A DNA stretch of 64,000 nucleotides from Thinopyrum elongatum (GCA_011799875.1 CM022303.1:186658088-186722087); one strand, 5' to 3'; positions 22,778-34,295 are shown, numbered from the stretch's first letter. Program-made: numbers and translations. The notes: generated by a model from the sequence alone, not told the origin.

Positions 22778-23734
22778 CTACACAAGCGTCCTGCACTGCG
22801 ACGTTGTCGGGTCCCACAGCGCCGGTAGCAGGTACTTCCTCCCGCTCAGCCCGACGGCGTTGTAACTCGCGCCGGTGGCCCGGTCCACGAGCAGCCTCCC
22901 CGGGTAGCCGGGGTAGGCGCCGCTCCCGAAGATGCCGGCGCACGCCGTGGCGGCCTCCGGCCCGGCGCCGTCGGCATCATTGCCCTGGTAGTACCCGTCG
23001 CCGTAGGGGTTGGTCACCGTGCCGGCGAGGAGCGCGGCGAGGCTGATCACCATGCCGTCCATTCCCACGTCGCCGCTGGGCGGCACGAGCGGCGGGACCT
23101 GGGGCCCGTACGACGGCCGGTGGAACGGCCACGCGCACTGGCCGGGGCACTGCTGGGCCGGGTTGCCCACCCACAGGTACGCGTACCTCGCCCTGCCGTG
23201 CGCGCCGGCGGTGGCGTGGTCGTGGACGCCGCACCGGGACATGCAGAAGGGCGCCACGAGGACGTCGGGCGCCGTGAGCACGGCGGTGATGGCGCCGCGG
23301 TGGTGCCCCGCGCCCCTCGCCAGCGCCGTGACGTTCTCCAGCGAGAGGGACCGGCCCAGCGACATGCGCTCGTCGAGGAGCTCCCGGCCGAGCCTCAGCC
23401 GCGCGCCCCCGCCGCGGTACAGCGAGACGGTGCGCCACCAGGAGGCCACGGACGGCTCGGCGGCGCCGCGCGGGGCCGGCGCCGAGACCGAGCGCACGAA
23501 GTCGGCCACGATGGCGCGCTGCGCCGGTGCGAAGCGGCCGTAGTAGAGGACGTTGACCTTGACGGTGAGGTTCCCCGTGAGCAGCGCGCCGCCGTGGTCC
23601 CGGAGCACGATCGGGTCGGGCTTCACCAGGAACAGCATCCGCGGGCTGTACGCCCCGCACCGCGGCGCCGCGGCGACGAGGAGGGAGAAGAGGCAGAGCA
23701 GTGGCAGCAAGGACGCCATCTTGCGCTCGCCCAT
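22778..23734 (-). CDS. EXORDIUM-like / phosphate-induced protein 1 (PHI-1) family, intact copy
   Basis: A 318-residue, intronless protein. The start MGERKMAS at 23734 is preferred over the much longer open frame because it begins directly before a signal peptide (LLPLLCLFSLLVAAA, ending near residue 28); a second ATG lies five codons on. The rest is a PHI_1 domain with KVNVLYYGRFAPAQRAIV, CMSRCGVHDH, YLWVGNPAQQCPGQCAWPF and NPYGDGYYQG, and ends in a Cys near the C-terminus. EXORDIUM family proteins are secreted to the apoplast and linked to brassinosteroid-dependent growth and carbon status; the molecular activity is unknown. Length (usually 300-340) and motif set are normal. Coding GC is very high, typical of grass monoexonic genes. 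The same gene is present with frameshifts at 29834-30775. Confidence 0.9.
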   Translation of the reverse strand: MGERKMASLLPLLCLFSLLVAAAPRCGAYSPRMLFLVKPDPIVLRDHGGALLTGNLTVKVNVLYYGRFAPAQRAIVADFVRSVSAPAPRGAAEPSVASWWRTVSLYRGGGARLRLGRELLDERMSLGRSLSLENVTALARGAGHHRGAITAVLTAPDVLVAPFCMSRCGVHDHATAGAHGRARYAYLWVGNPAQQCPGQCAWPFHRPSYGPQVPPLVPPSGDVGMDGMVISLAALLAGTVTNPYGDGYYQGNDADGAGPEAATACAGIFGSGAYPGYPGRLLVDRATGASYNAVGLSGRKYLLPALWDPTTSQCRTLV

Positions 23735-23846
23735 GGCACGCAGACGCAGGATCAACGATCGAGCTGGGCCTGGCTGTGACTCGTGGTGTGCTTGCTGACT
23801 TGTGTGTGCTTGATGAGTTCGTCGATCTATCACGGTCTGCGGGGGG

Positions 23847-23856
23847 CTTAAATAGC
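23847..23856 (-). promoter_or_regulatory. TATA-like box of the EXORDIUM-like gene
   Basis: GCTATTTAAG on the minus strand, about 115 bp upstream of the start codon, at a normal distance for a leader of about 80 nt. Confidence 0.45.
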
Positions 23857-24231
23857 AGCCCGGAGCGTATGGGGCGTAAAGACAACGGCGTGAATACGTG
23901 ATGGGGTGTGTCGGGGGCTTTGGCGCGTCAAAGGAGTTGAAGAAATCCATGGCAGGCGCGTGCATTCGTCCGGTTCCGCGGTTCTGCGTTTGAGTTCGTT
24001 GTTCGGGGACATGGACGAGGAGAATGTCTGTGCCACTTGGGTGCCAACGTGGCCGCAACAAAAATTTTATGGCTAGCTGTGGAATGCTCCGAGTTTTTCT
24101 TGTGTTGTGACCGGGATGCAAGTCCGGCTGACTGGATTTCTTAGGTGGTTTACGAGCTTCCGAAGGTGGATTGAGATATATCATCGGTGCAGAAGTGGTT
24201 TTGTTGTTACTTGTAAAAAAATGCATACGTG

Positions 24232-24676
24232 CAATGCACGTTATTTTTTTAACATTGCGTGCAATGCACGCTAATATTTTGAAAAAGTTATTTTTTTTAG
24301 GAAATAGAAGAAAGTTAATTGCACGTTGATATCAGGTAGAATATCAATTATGCATTAATTTACTTGCAAAAAAAAATATGTGTTAATTTTGTGATTAGCA
24401 TAGAGGTTGATAGTTAGTATGATATTAATTGCATGCTAAATATGTTGAACACTTATCATTGGATCAATCTAGATCGCTGTTGTAATGGTTTTATGGCTGA
24501 GATTAATTGGACCCGCCCTTTTTCTTTTTATATTGATTAGTAAATGCGTATGTGAAATACACGTTAATATTAGAGAGGAAATTAATTGCATGTTGATATT
24601 TGGTAGTATATCAATTACGTGTTAATTACATGATTATTATAAGTTGATATTTGGCAAGATACTAATTGCACACTAA
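24232..24676. repeat. AT-rich imperfect tandem repeat, second unit split by a Harbinger insertion
   Basis: Two units share, in order, AA(T)GC(A/G)TA(C/T)GTG, ACGTTA(A)T, TTAATTGCA(C/T)GTTGATAT, ATATCAATTA, GTTAATT and TAAATATGTTGA, ending in TTTTTATATTGAT. Unit one runs from about 24232 to 24540. Unit two starts at about 24541 and is interrupted at 24676. Its remaining part is found at 33203-33310, after the AP2-bearing element. GTGCAATGCAC palindromes lie at about 24228-24272. Confidence 0.5.
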
Positions 24677-24912
24677 GAGCATCTCCACCAGATGGTCTAA
24701 ATGTAAAAGTAACTAACTTTTGGATTGTCTGAGGCAAAAAACGCATCTTTAACAGACGGTTCATATGTAAAAAAAGTTGGACCGCGGCCTCCTCGTGATG
24801 TAAAATACAACACCTCGCGGTGCAAATTTACATCACGAGGTGCATCTGGTCCAAAACCAGCCACCGCCCGCGAACGCCTAACCGCCACTTCCTTTCCTTT
24901 CCCGCCCGCCCG
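24677..24912 (+). mobile_element. 5' end of the AP2-bearing Harbinger element, truncated copy
   Basis: Starts with TAA then GAGCATCTCCACCAGATGG, the same TIR and subterminal sequence as the complete element at 31712. It breaks off at the end of the duplicated block. Confidence 0.75.
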
Positions 24913-25024
24913 CCCGCCCGCGACCTCCCGCCCGTCCGCCGCCGCCCCGCCGCCCGGCCGCACGCCGCCCGCATCAGATCCGCCCCCGCCCCGCCCCCCG
25001 CCGCTGTTTCCACGCCGCCCCGCC
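24913..25024. other. GC-rich junction between the two duplicated blocks
   Basis: About 110 bp of CCG/CCC-rich low-complexity sequence. It resembles, but is not identical to, the GC-rich leader of the AP2 gene near 32220-32330 (shared CGGCCGCACGCCGCC). It stops abruptly at TTGGACATT, where block B begins. Confidence 0.6.
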
Positions 25025-28000
25025 TTGGACATTATTACGGCTGTAATGCCACCGCCTAAGAACGCTTCGATCTATCAGCGTCCTCCTCGCTCATCCAGGA
25101 ACCCGCACTGTTTCGCTCGCTCATGTATCCCATGTGCCTCGTGTTCTCTCTTAAATGAGCTCCTTCCAGCCGGCCCAGTGGCAACAAAGGCCGCAGCGCC
25201 CCCAGCTGGGCTGCCAGATCAACAGGCGTTGGGAGAAGCTGCCTCGGCTGCCGACGTTTCCAGATCGCCACCCTAAGCGAGAGCTAGATTTGGAAGTTTT
25301 GGAGAAGCTGGGAGGTTCTAGAATAGGCCTAAGTGTCTAGCTAATTAATTAATTGCATTAATCACTCGGTTTCTAAATTGATTCGATGCGAAAAATAATT
25401 CCTATTTAAATGGATCTAATTAAGAGCATACATAATTAACTCTCTAGCTAATTAATTGCATTATGGTTTGCTTTCCAAATTGATTCTGCGCTCGATTTCT
25501 AGAATATTTTTGCATGAATGACTATTACGAACGACGACGACGACTACCGAGTTATTGTAGCACATATTTTTTAAACGAATTTCTTAACATTTGAATGGTC
25601 ACACTTGATTGATAATGTAGCCTGTCTGGCTCTCTATATGACTGATAAGAAATATAATATGACCGTGTCCACGAATGCATGTACGTGGCAGTCTGACGAC
25701 TCTCCTTTCGCCACGGCCGTCCTCGACGCCCTGATGCACGCCCTGACATTCTTGAGTACCCCGCCCGACATCAGGCCCGACTATGGCGTCCTCCATGGTG
25801 TCGCCACGGCGTCTCTCCGCAAGGGCGTCGGATGTGTACGCCCATAGAAAAAGCTATATTATTCTTGTTATATTAGGAACACTGTGATGTCAATTTAGTA
25901 GAGATAGATAATAAATATATGTATAGTGCGCGGGATTATGATTTCTTATTGAGAAATATGTCATTTTGTTTTGGAAGGTTATCGAGAAAAATATTATGTC
26001 TATATTTTAGGAAGGGATCTCATATATATGGTGCGATTTTTAAATTCTTAATTAACTTTATTTACATGATTAAATGTCACACCTGCCAAAGCAAGCACGA
26101 AATAAGATCTCACTTTAATGAGATTTGGTTTTTTAATGAGAAAGAGAAAAATCAGTGGAGAGGAGGTGGAAGGTGGGAGGAAATAAAACCAGACGAAATA
26201 AAATCGGAGTACCAGGCTCCAACTGCTTCATTAGGAGTAGAGATAGGTCGCCCTCCTCTTCTCTGGCGCTGACAAGTGACGCACTTGTCGCAACCTGGAT
26301 GTTTTTTTTTTCGTATATTCATTTATTCAAAACGTTTATCTCTTCAACGTGCTCCAAATCCTGAATCATTAACAGTTGGATTTCTTGCATCGAGATCTTC
26401 AAACTAGATCCCATGTTAATAAGTTTAGTTTTGACGAGCTTTTTTTACAAAAAAAAAAAAACAAAAACCCTGAAAAAAGAATTAAAAAGTGGTAAAAAAT
26501 GAAAACCAGAAACCGTCAACTAAAAAAAATACAAATAAAACTGAGAAAAAATAGGAGCCTGGAAGCAGGTTGCGGTTTTTCTCTTTTTGAGAAGCATATT
26601 TTTTCCGACAAATACATCTGTAAGTAACAAAACTATGCTTCTCGTGGAAGCACATATATTTTTTTTCCTTCCCGAGAAGCACAACTTGCGGAAGCAAATT
26701 TATCTTCCGCATAAATTTTTTTTAGAAGAACTCACAGAAGCAGATTTGTACTTCTCGTGGAAGCATTTTTTTTCTTTCGAGAAGAACAATTATGCTTCTC
26801 ATGGAAGGAAATATGTGCTTCCACAGAAGCAAATCTATGCTTCTCGTGAAATACATTTTTTTCTTTTCACAAAAAGTATTACTCTAAAACATAGGGGAAA
26901 CTAGACAAAAGCAAAAAGGAGACTGACAAAACTCTTCTAAAACTCAAAAACGCGTATAGAGAAATAAAAAAACAAAATTCAAAGGAAGTGCCCTGCACGC
27001 AACACCTGGCGGCGGCAACGCACACTTGGCGCATTCGCATGCGAAGAAAGTGATCCTAGCAGGTAACCCTTGGGTATGGCTCCGGCCAATACTATTTGGT
27101 GGGTAGGTCGCCAAATAGCGACCTAACGCGTAATCCTATCGTGCGCATCTCCTCTTATGGGTCGACCTATGCTGTTTCTCCCACCGATTTTGAGAAAGTT
27201 CTATAACCTTAACCTTCCAGAACTGGTTTTTTCTTTTTTTTTTCCTGGCTTTTCCTTTCTTTTATCCTTTTCTTTTTTGCCTACTATTTTTCCCCTTTTT
27301 CTCTTCTTTTATTTTAAATCTATTTTATTTTTATTATTTATGAACCTCTTAAAATTCGTGAACACTCTTAAAAATCATAACATCTTATGAAACTATGAAC
27401 AATTTTCTTTTTCATTCTCCATTTTCATAAATCCTTCAAATTCATGATCATTTTTTGAAATCATGAATTTTTTCTAAATATGTGAATTTTTTTGAAACAT
27501 GAATATTTTCAAATGGAAGAACATTTTCCATATTTCTGAATATTTTAAAATTTTCAAACATTTTTTACAAATTCACGAACATTTTTGAAATTTTATTCAG
27601 TTGCTGAAATTGCTGAACATTTTTTGAAATTTGGGGCAACTCAGAAATTCTCAAACTTTTTTTGTTTTGATGACAATTTTTGAATTCAAGAACATTATTT
27701 GAATCAATGATTTTATTTTAGAAATTTGGGAACAGCTTTAGAAATGTGTCAACATTTTTTTTTTTTGATTTTGTATTTTTTTCATTCATGATTTTCTTAT
27801 TGAATGAACTTTTTTGAATACGGAACATTTTTTTAATTCATGAACATTTTCAAACATCAAGAGTATTTGAAATTAAGAACTTTTTTGAATCCCAATCATT
27901 TTTATGAATTTTAGATTCGTGACTAGCTCTCAAAGTAAGAAGAAAAAGAAACAAAAAAATGAACGAAGAAAAACGAAATAAAAATATGTGCGCCACGCGC

Positions 28001-31000
28001 CTGACATTGGCCGGCTCAAATCAGCACAGAGGAGGTTAGGGTGCGGGTTCGCTGAGTATCCAGCGCCAGCCCGCTGGATAGGGGCTCGCAAGTGCTCCCA
28101 CCTTCCAGTTGGGAGCGTCTAGTAGCAGCTCATGCGGCAAATTGCTGGCGAAACGCACCCAAACCTATTTGGTGCCTTAAGCGTCGTTTGATTTTGTAGA
28201 CAGCGAGTCTTTCCGGGTTTTTTCTGTTTTTCCTGGTTTATATGATTTTATATCGGGTTGGGTTTCTCATGTTTTTGCGGGATGAGTTTTTCTAGTTTAT
28301 TATTTTATTTCCATGAATTTTTTTCAGATTTGTGTTTTTTTTAAATTCATGAACTTTTTTTCAAACTCATGATTTTTTTATCAAATCCATGGTTTTTTTG
28401 TCAAATCCATGAATTTTTTGTATTCGTGATTTGTTTTTCAAATTCATGATCATTTTTTGTTCGTGAACTTTTTTCAAATTCTCAACTCGAGTATTTGTTC
28501 AATTTTTTTTTGTAACTCAATGGTCGACGGGATCAAAAGATCAGTGGTCAAGGGTCAACAGGTGAACGAACGATCGAATCAGAATGATATTGAGCAAGCG
28601 AACCCTGCATGCGATCGAGCTGGGCATTGCGCTTAATGGGCCGGACCAGCTACCTTGCATAGTGGGCGAACTGGCGCCTAAGACACCTTATAGGAGGTCT
28701 CCGAAAGACACAGGTGACAAAACTAGTAAATGAGACGGTCCATTTGTAGTTAGCAAGGTGACTATGATACCTATTTTTTAGAGTGAATATCGTCTTTATT
28801 GATCAAGGATAATCAAAAGAGAGTCCTCATGGATACAATCTGGGTTACTAAAATATAGCCACTAGGGGTTCCTGACCAAATTGGGAACCTTCTACAAGTT
28901 TCCTAACCCGGTTTTTTTCTTACTGTTATTTTCTTTACTGGTTAATTTATTTCTTTTCCTTTTTCTATTTTATAATTTTCCAAAAATTCACAAAATTCAA
29001 AAGATGTTTTAAAAAAATTTCACATTTGAAAAGAACTTTAAAAAATACTTTGTTTTAAACTTGTTCACGAATTCAATAAACATACATGTTTTCAAAAATG
29101 TTTGGGAATTTCAAACATTGTTCTAAATTTCAAAAAATGTCCCGTGTACAAAGTTTTTTCACAAATTCAAAAAAGGTTTGTATTTAAAGAAAATAATCTT
29201 AATTTTCAAATGGTGTCTGCGTTTAAAAAATGTTCATATTACATGATCGAACGGTCACGCGCATGACTAACATAACGATCGACCAGTCAGTTGAATCCAA
29301 TGTTTTTCTATCTTTTACTTATATTTCAAAGGAAATCATAGACAATACAGAGGAAGGACGACTTTGCTACAAAACAATCTGTAAAAAGTTACATTGAAAA
29401 TCATATTGATCATCTTCTCTTTTTGTTTGCGAGAAAATCTCCAATCTATTCATCTTCTTACTTCGATAGCTCGCCGTCCACTGACTGGAGCATGAAACTT
29501 GTGAAGTTTGGATTTTTAATCGCCTCTCTATCAAAGGCAATAGCACCAACAACAACACCTCCAGTGTGTTCAGAAGCACCCCCGAAAATAAACATGCATG
29601 GAAATTCATTAATACTGGCATACTGCGATGCATGACAACTCATACGGAGCACAATGTACAATCTTTGCTGCTCAGAAAACAAATTGCAAAGAGTACGGAT
29701 CAAACAAGTAAATGCAACAAAGTGAACTACTACTACAATGGACTTGAAAAATAAATGAGGGCTTTTATTTCTCCTCCGGATCTCATGCAGCTAGAGTGCG
29801 AGGCCATCCATTTTGCCTGCTCCCCACGGCGTTCTACACAAGCGTCCTGCACGCGACGTGTCGGTCCCACAGCGCCGGTAGCAGGTACTTCCTCCCGCTC
29901 AGCCCGACGGCGTTGTAACTCGCGCCGGTGGCCCGGTCCACGAGCAGCCTCCCCGGGTAGCCGGGGTAGGCGCCGCTCCCGAGATGCCGGCGCACGCCGT
30001 GGCGGCCTCCGGCCCGGCGCCGTCGGCATCATTGCCCTGGTAGTACCCGTCGCCGTAGGGGTTGGTCACCGTGCCGGCGAGGAGCGCGGCGAGGCTATCA
30101 CCATGCCGTCCATTCCCACGTCGCCGCTGGGCGGCACGAGCGGCGGGACCTGGGGCCGTACGACGGCCGGTGGAACGGCCACGCGCACTGGCCGGGCACT
30201 GCTGGGCCGGTTTGCCCACCCACAGGTACGCGTACCTCGCCCTGCCGTGCGCGCCGGGGGTGGCGTGGTCGTGGACGCCGCACCGGACATGCAGAAGGGC
30301 GCCACGAGGACGTCGGGCGCCGTGAGCACGGCGGTGATGGCGCCGCGGTGGTGCCCCGCGCCCCTCGCCAGCGCCGTGACGTTCTCCAGCGAGAGGGACC
30401 GGCCCACGACATGCCTCGTCGAGGAGCTCCGGCCGAGCCTCAGCCGCGCGCCCCCGCCGTACAGCGAGACGGTGCGCCACCAGGAGGCCACGGACGGCTC
30501 GGCGGCGCCGCGCGGGGCCGGCGCCGAGACCGAGCGCACGAAGTCGGCCACGATGGCGCGCTGCGCCGGTGCGAAGCGGCCGTAGTAGAGACGTTGACCT
30601 TGACGGTGAGGTTCCCCGTGAGCAGCGCGCCGCCGTGGTCCCGGAGCACGATCGGGTCGGGCTTCACCAGGAACAGCATCCGCGGGCTGTACGCCCCGCA
30701 CCGCGGCGCCGCGGCGACGAGGAGGGAGAAGAGGCAGAGCAGTGGCAGCAAGGACGCCATCTTGCGCTCGCCCATGCACGCAGACGCAGGATCAACGATC
30801 GAGCTGGGCCTGGCTGTGACTCGTGGTTGTGCTTGCTGACTGTGTGTGCTTGATGAGTTCGTCGATCTATCACGGTCTGCGGGGGCTTAAATAGCAGCCC
30901 GGAGCGTATGGGGCGTAAAGACAACGGCGTGAATACTGATGGGGTGTGTCGGGGGCTTTGGCGCGTCAAAGGAGTTGAAGAAATCCATGGCAGGCGCGTG

Positions 31001-31947
31001 CATTCGTCCGGTTCCGCGGTTCTCGTTTGAGTTCGTTGTTCGGGGACATGGACGAGGAGAATGTCTGTGCCACTTGGGTGCCAACGTGGCCGCAACAAAA
31101 ATTTTATGGCTAGCTGTGGAATGCTCCGAGTTTTTTCTGTGTTGTGACCGGGATGCAAGTCCGGCTGACTGGATTTCTTAGGTGGTTTACGAGCTTCCGA
31201 AGGTGGATTGAGATATATCATCGGTGCAGAAGTGGTTTTGTTGTTACTTGTAAAAAAATGCATACGTGCAATGCACGTTATTTTTTAACATTGCGTGCAA
31301 TGCACGCTAATATTTTGAAAAAGTTATTTTTTTAGGAAATAGAAGAAAGTTAATTGCACGTTGATATCAGGTAGAATATCAATTATGCATTAATTTACTT
31401 GCAAAAAAAAATATGTGTTAATTTTGTGATTAGCATAGAGGTTGATAGTTAGTATGATATTAATTGCATGCTAAATATGTTGAACACTTATCATTGGATC
31501 AATCTAGATCGCTGTTGTATGGTTTTATGGCTGAGATTAATTGGACCCCGCCCTTTTTCTTTTTATATTGATAGTAAATGCGTATGTGAAATACACGTTA
31601 ATATTAGAGAGGAAATTAATTGCATGTTGATATTTGGTATAGTATATCAATACGTGTTAATTACATGATTATTATAAGTTGATATTTGGCAAGATACTAA
31701 TTGCACACTAAGAGCATCTCCACCAGATGGTCTAAATGTAAAAGTAACTAACTTTTGGATTGTCTGAGGCAAAAAACGCATCTTTAACAGACGGTTCATA
31801 TGTAAAAAAAGTTGGACCGCGGCCTCCTCGTGATGTAAAATACAACACCTCCGCGGTGCAAATTTACATCACGAGGTGCTCTGGTCCAAAACCACCACCG
31901 CCCGCGAACGCCTAACCGCCACTTTCCTTTCCTTTCCCGCCCGCCCG
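25025..31947. repeat. Duplicated block, copy B (6923 bp), indel-rich
   Basis: The second copy of 17891-24912. Differences are mostly missing single bases (for example CACTGCGACGTTG to CACGCGACGTG, GGGACATG to GGACATG, CCCATGGCACG to CCCATGCACG) with a few extra bases. They are found equally in coding and AT-rich DNA, with few clear substitutions. Real divergence of intergenic DNA is dominated by transitions, so this looks like uncorrected sequence. Confidence 0.9.
29834..30775 (-). pseudogene. EXORDIUM-like gene, frameshifted copy in block B
   Basis: Same gene as 22778-23734, from MGERKMAS (start 30775) to the stop at 29834, but 15 nt shorter with multiple one-base gaps. The protein is therefore split over at least three frames (30775-30440, 30779-30066, 30480-29899). 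Promoter and 3' region are also present. It is either a sequencing or assembly artefact or a very recent pseudogene. Confidence 0.85.
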
Positions 31948-33202
31948 GCCTCCCTCCGCGACCTCCCTCCCTCCCTAACCTCCTCCCTTTCCATCCTCGC
32001 ATCGGCCTTCCTCTGACCTTCCGTCCCTCATCCTCTCCTCCCCCGATGCCTCCTCCCCCCTCTCTTTTTTTCCCTCCCCTCCTCCGGCCTCCTCCCTCCG
32101 CTCTCTTCTCCTCCTGTCTTCCTCCTCTCCCTGTCCTCCTCCCTGAGAGGTTAGGTAGCGGGACCCTTCCTCGCCCGCCCTGTCCGCCGCAGCTCCGACC
32201 CGCCCGCTTTAGCTCCGACCCGCCCCGGCTCCGTCCCCCACCGCCCCGCACGCCGCCGCCGCCCGCAGCTCCGCCCCGCCCGGCTCCGTCCGCCACCGCC
32301 CCGGCCGCACGCCGCCGCCGCTCCACCGCTCTCCGATGGCGCCGAAGAAGACGCCGAAGGGCAAGTCGGGCTTCTTCGGCGTGAGGCAGAAGCCCTCCGG
32401 TAACTTCGGAGTGGAGTTCTCCGACGCCGGGAGGCGTTGGTGGATCGGCACGTACCCCTCCGCCCACGAGGCCGTGCGTGCCTACGACGTGGCGGTGTGG
32501 CATGCCGAGAGGCCTCGGGAGCACCTCAACTTCCCAGAGATCGAGAGTCGGGCGGAAGCGGAGATGCTTGTGCCGCAGGGCATCAAGATGAAGGAGATCC
32601 CTACGAAGAAGAAGACGACGAAGAAGCCGTCGGTTGTCGTCAGTGCCGGCGAGACCGACGAGGAGGCGATGGCGAGATTTGCTCGGGAGCATCCGGAGTA
32701 CGTCCAGGCCGAGCTGGAGTACTACTGGAAGCGTGAGGCGAGCAGAAGAAGAAGGGGGCGAAGAAGGAGGACGAGGCCGGTCCCTCGACGGTGATCCTCA
32801 TCGAGTCCTCTTCCGAAGAGGACTGGGCAGACTTCTCGGAGGAGGAGGAGGAGGAGGGGTGCGACGACCCGGAGAAGGAGGAGTTCTGGGCGTAGTTCCG
32901 CAGCTCCGACGATGAGGAGTAGTTTATCTAGTAGTTTGAATAAGTAGTAGTTGAAGTTCATGTATGAAACTATGTTGAATTTGATGTTTGAACTATGTTG
33001 AATGGACTAGTAGTTTGTCGTTTTAAGAAATTTACATCTTCATTTTGGACCATCTATTGAAGTTGCTCTTTTGGACCATCAATTTGGATCATCTGTTGGA
33101 GTTGAGCTTTTTTCGGAGCTCCAAAACGCACTTTTTGGCGGTCCAATTTTTACATCTCCGGTTTTGGACCGCCAAATTTTGGACCATCTATTGGAGATGC
33201 TC
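31712..33202 (+). mobile_element. Harbinger-type element carrying an AP2/ERF gene
   Basis: The left end GAGCATCTCCACCAGATGG and right end CCATCTATTGGAGATGCTC form 21-bp TIRs with two mismatches. TAA flanks both sides (31709-31711, 33203-33205). The length is 1491 bp. The subterminal parts share TTGGACC(A/G)CC-type repeats. No transposase frame is present. The only gene-like content is an AP2/ERF-domain frame preceded by a CT- and CCG-rich leader. The TIR closely resembles that of the transposase-bearing element at 3377 (GAGCAACTCC). Confidence 0.8.
32336..32922 (+). pseudogene. AP2/ERF-domain protein encoded within the Harbinger element, slightly broken
   Basis: The frame from ATG 32336 opens with a short Lys-rich leader and then one AP2 domain (about residues 11-69): GFFGVRQKPSGNFGVEF, RRWWIGTYPSAHEAVRAYD and HLNFPEIE. 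These correspond to the YRG and RAYD elements of plant ERF DNA-binding domains. A basic linker and ARFAREHPEYVQAELEYYWKRE follow. Near 32736-32741 one base seems to be missing: the original frame turns into an Arg-rich tail ending at 32794, while the next frame continues with KEDEAGPSTVILIESSSEED and an acidic tail to a TAG at 32893 and a last TAG at 32920. The intact ancestor probably had an acidic C-terminus. AP2 proteins of this compact type recur in grass genomes and may be transposon genes. DNA binding is inferred from the domain only. Confidence 0.7.
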
Positions 33203-33390
33203 TAAATATGTTGAGCGCTCACCATTGGAGCAACCTAGGTCGTTGGATTGTCATGGTTTGACGGCCGCGATTAATTGGATTTTCTCCTTTGAGTCTTTTT
33301 ATATTGATATACATAGATATAGTTATAGATTATATTAATATAGGTATATATATATAGTTATAGATTATATTAATATATATATTCATTCAA
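33203..33390. repeat. Remainder of split tandem repeat, then ATAT-rich short repeat
   Basis: 33203-33310 continues the AT-rich tandem unit interrupted at 31709 (TAAATATGTTGA to TTTTTATATTGATA). It is followed by two copies of a TATAGTTATAGATTATATTAATATA-like 45-bp unit (33318-33382). Confidence 0.55.
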
Positions 33391-34295
33391 AGCTAGCTGG
33401 AAGAAAGAAAATGCACAAAAGGAAATATATTTATACCGGCCCAACATAAGTTATGTAGGGAGTTAGGGCATCTACAACCGAGTTGTGGTTTCAGGAAGCT
33501 CCAAATGCTCTTATTAGTCCGGTAGATACGGATTGCACTCTTGTTCCTTAATTAATAAAGCTACCGCTCGAGTCACAAAAAAAAAAACTGAACTCCAATT
33601 CTTCTTGTTTAGTTTCTGGGTGGGATCTTATGGATTAATCTGATAATGCAAGATTCAACATTGTTTGGTAACCTCAGACCCCAAACCAAGGGTTGCAAGT
33701 GCCTTTGCCAGACATTCCAATTGAACACAATGTTGGCGATGCAAGCCGGCAAGGAGAATGTGAATCTGCCTTACTCATCATCATAACTAAAATACAAGTC
33801 CTAGTTCAAACTTTAACAACGAGTAATACTACAACTACGAAAAAAATTCTTATGGACTAGATTTACAGGATGAGGTGATTGCCTCATGTGAAAATCAAGG
33901 GGGGCATAGTAAAAGTCAGCGCATGGGGTTGGGGTGTTAGTGGCGATTTGGACACATAGGCCCGTAAGTTCCCTCCATAAGCATTACACTCGTAAGTTAT
34001 CATTTTTGTTTGACAATTGCCAGGAGGGGGCGAGAGCCCCCACATATTTTTTCTCAATGAACCAAGATTAAAGAGGTATGAATGACTGCAAGAAAAGATA
34101 GTCATGCCTAGACACACCAATGAACGTCAAGCAGGCGGAAGAGCCCAATTCACACGTGCCTTTATGGTGTTTATTAAATTTTAATTTGATTTATATTAGA
34201 TAAATAAAACAACAAATACAATTACATAATGATGTAGTTGAATCATCAAACACGGAAAACAAATCCTAAATAAAAGGGATACTATACCGTAGCTC
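33391..34295. other. Gene-free stretch with a LINE-like A tail
   Basis: No gene recognised. TTAATTAATAAAGCTACCGC followed by an A run at 33577-33587 resembles a retroposon tail. The minus frame 33884-34120 has no domain. Confidence 0.3.

Larger units (their letters stand above)
17891..24912. repeat. Duplicated block, copy A (7022 bp)
   Basis: Collinear with 25025-31947 from TTGGACATTATTACGG to CCTTTCCCGCCCGCCCG. It includes part of a MITE, AT-rich repeats, an EXORDIUM-like gene and the first 236 bp of a Harbinger element. The offset between copies shrinks from 7134 at the left edge to 7035 at the right, so copy B is 99 bp shorter in net. In this copy the EXORDIUM-like gene is intact. Confidence 0.95.

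Noticed and set aside
23010..23779. Long plus-strand frames over the EXORDIUM-like gene
   Set aside because: Antisense shadows caused by very high third-position GC; the minus frame carries the signal peptide and PHI-1 motifs.
22778..24226. 482-residue reading of the EXORDIUM-like frame from 24226
   Set aside because: The first 164 codons are promoter and leader sequence without protein character; the signal peptide starts at 23734.
32046..32384. Pro/Arg-rich plus-strand frame before the AP2 gene
   Set aside because: Translation of a CT/CCG-rich leader; the AP2 frame starts independently at 32336.
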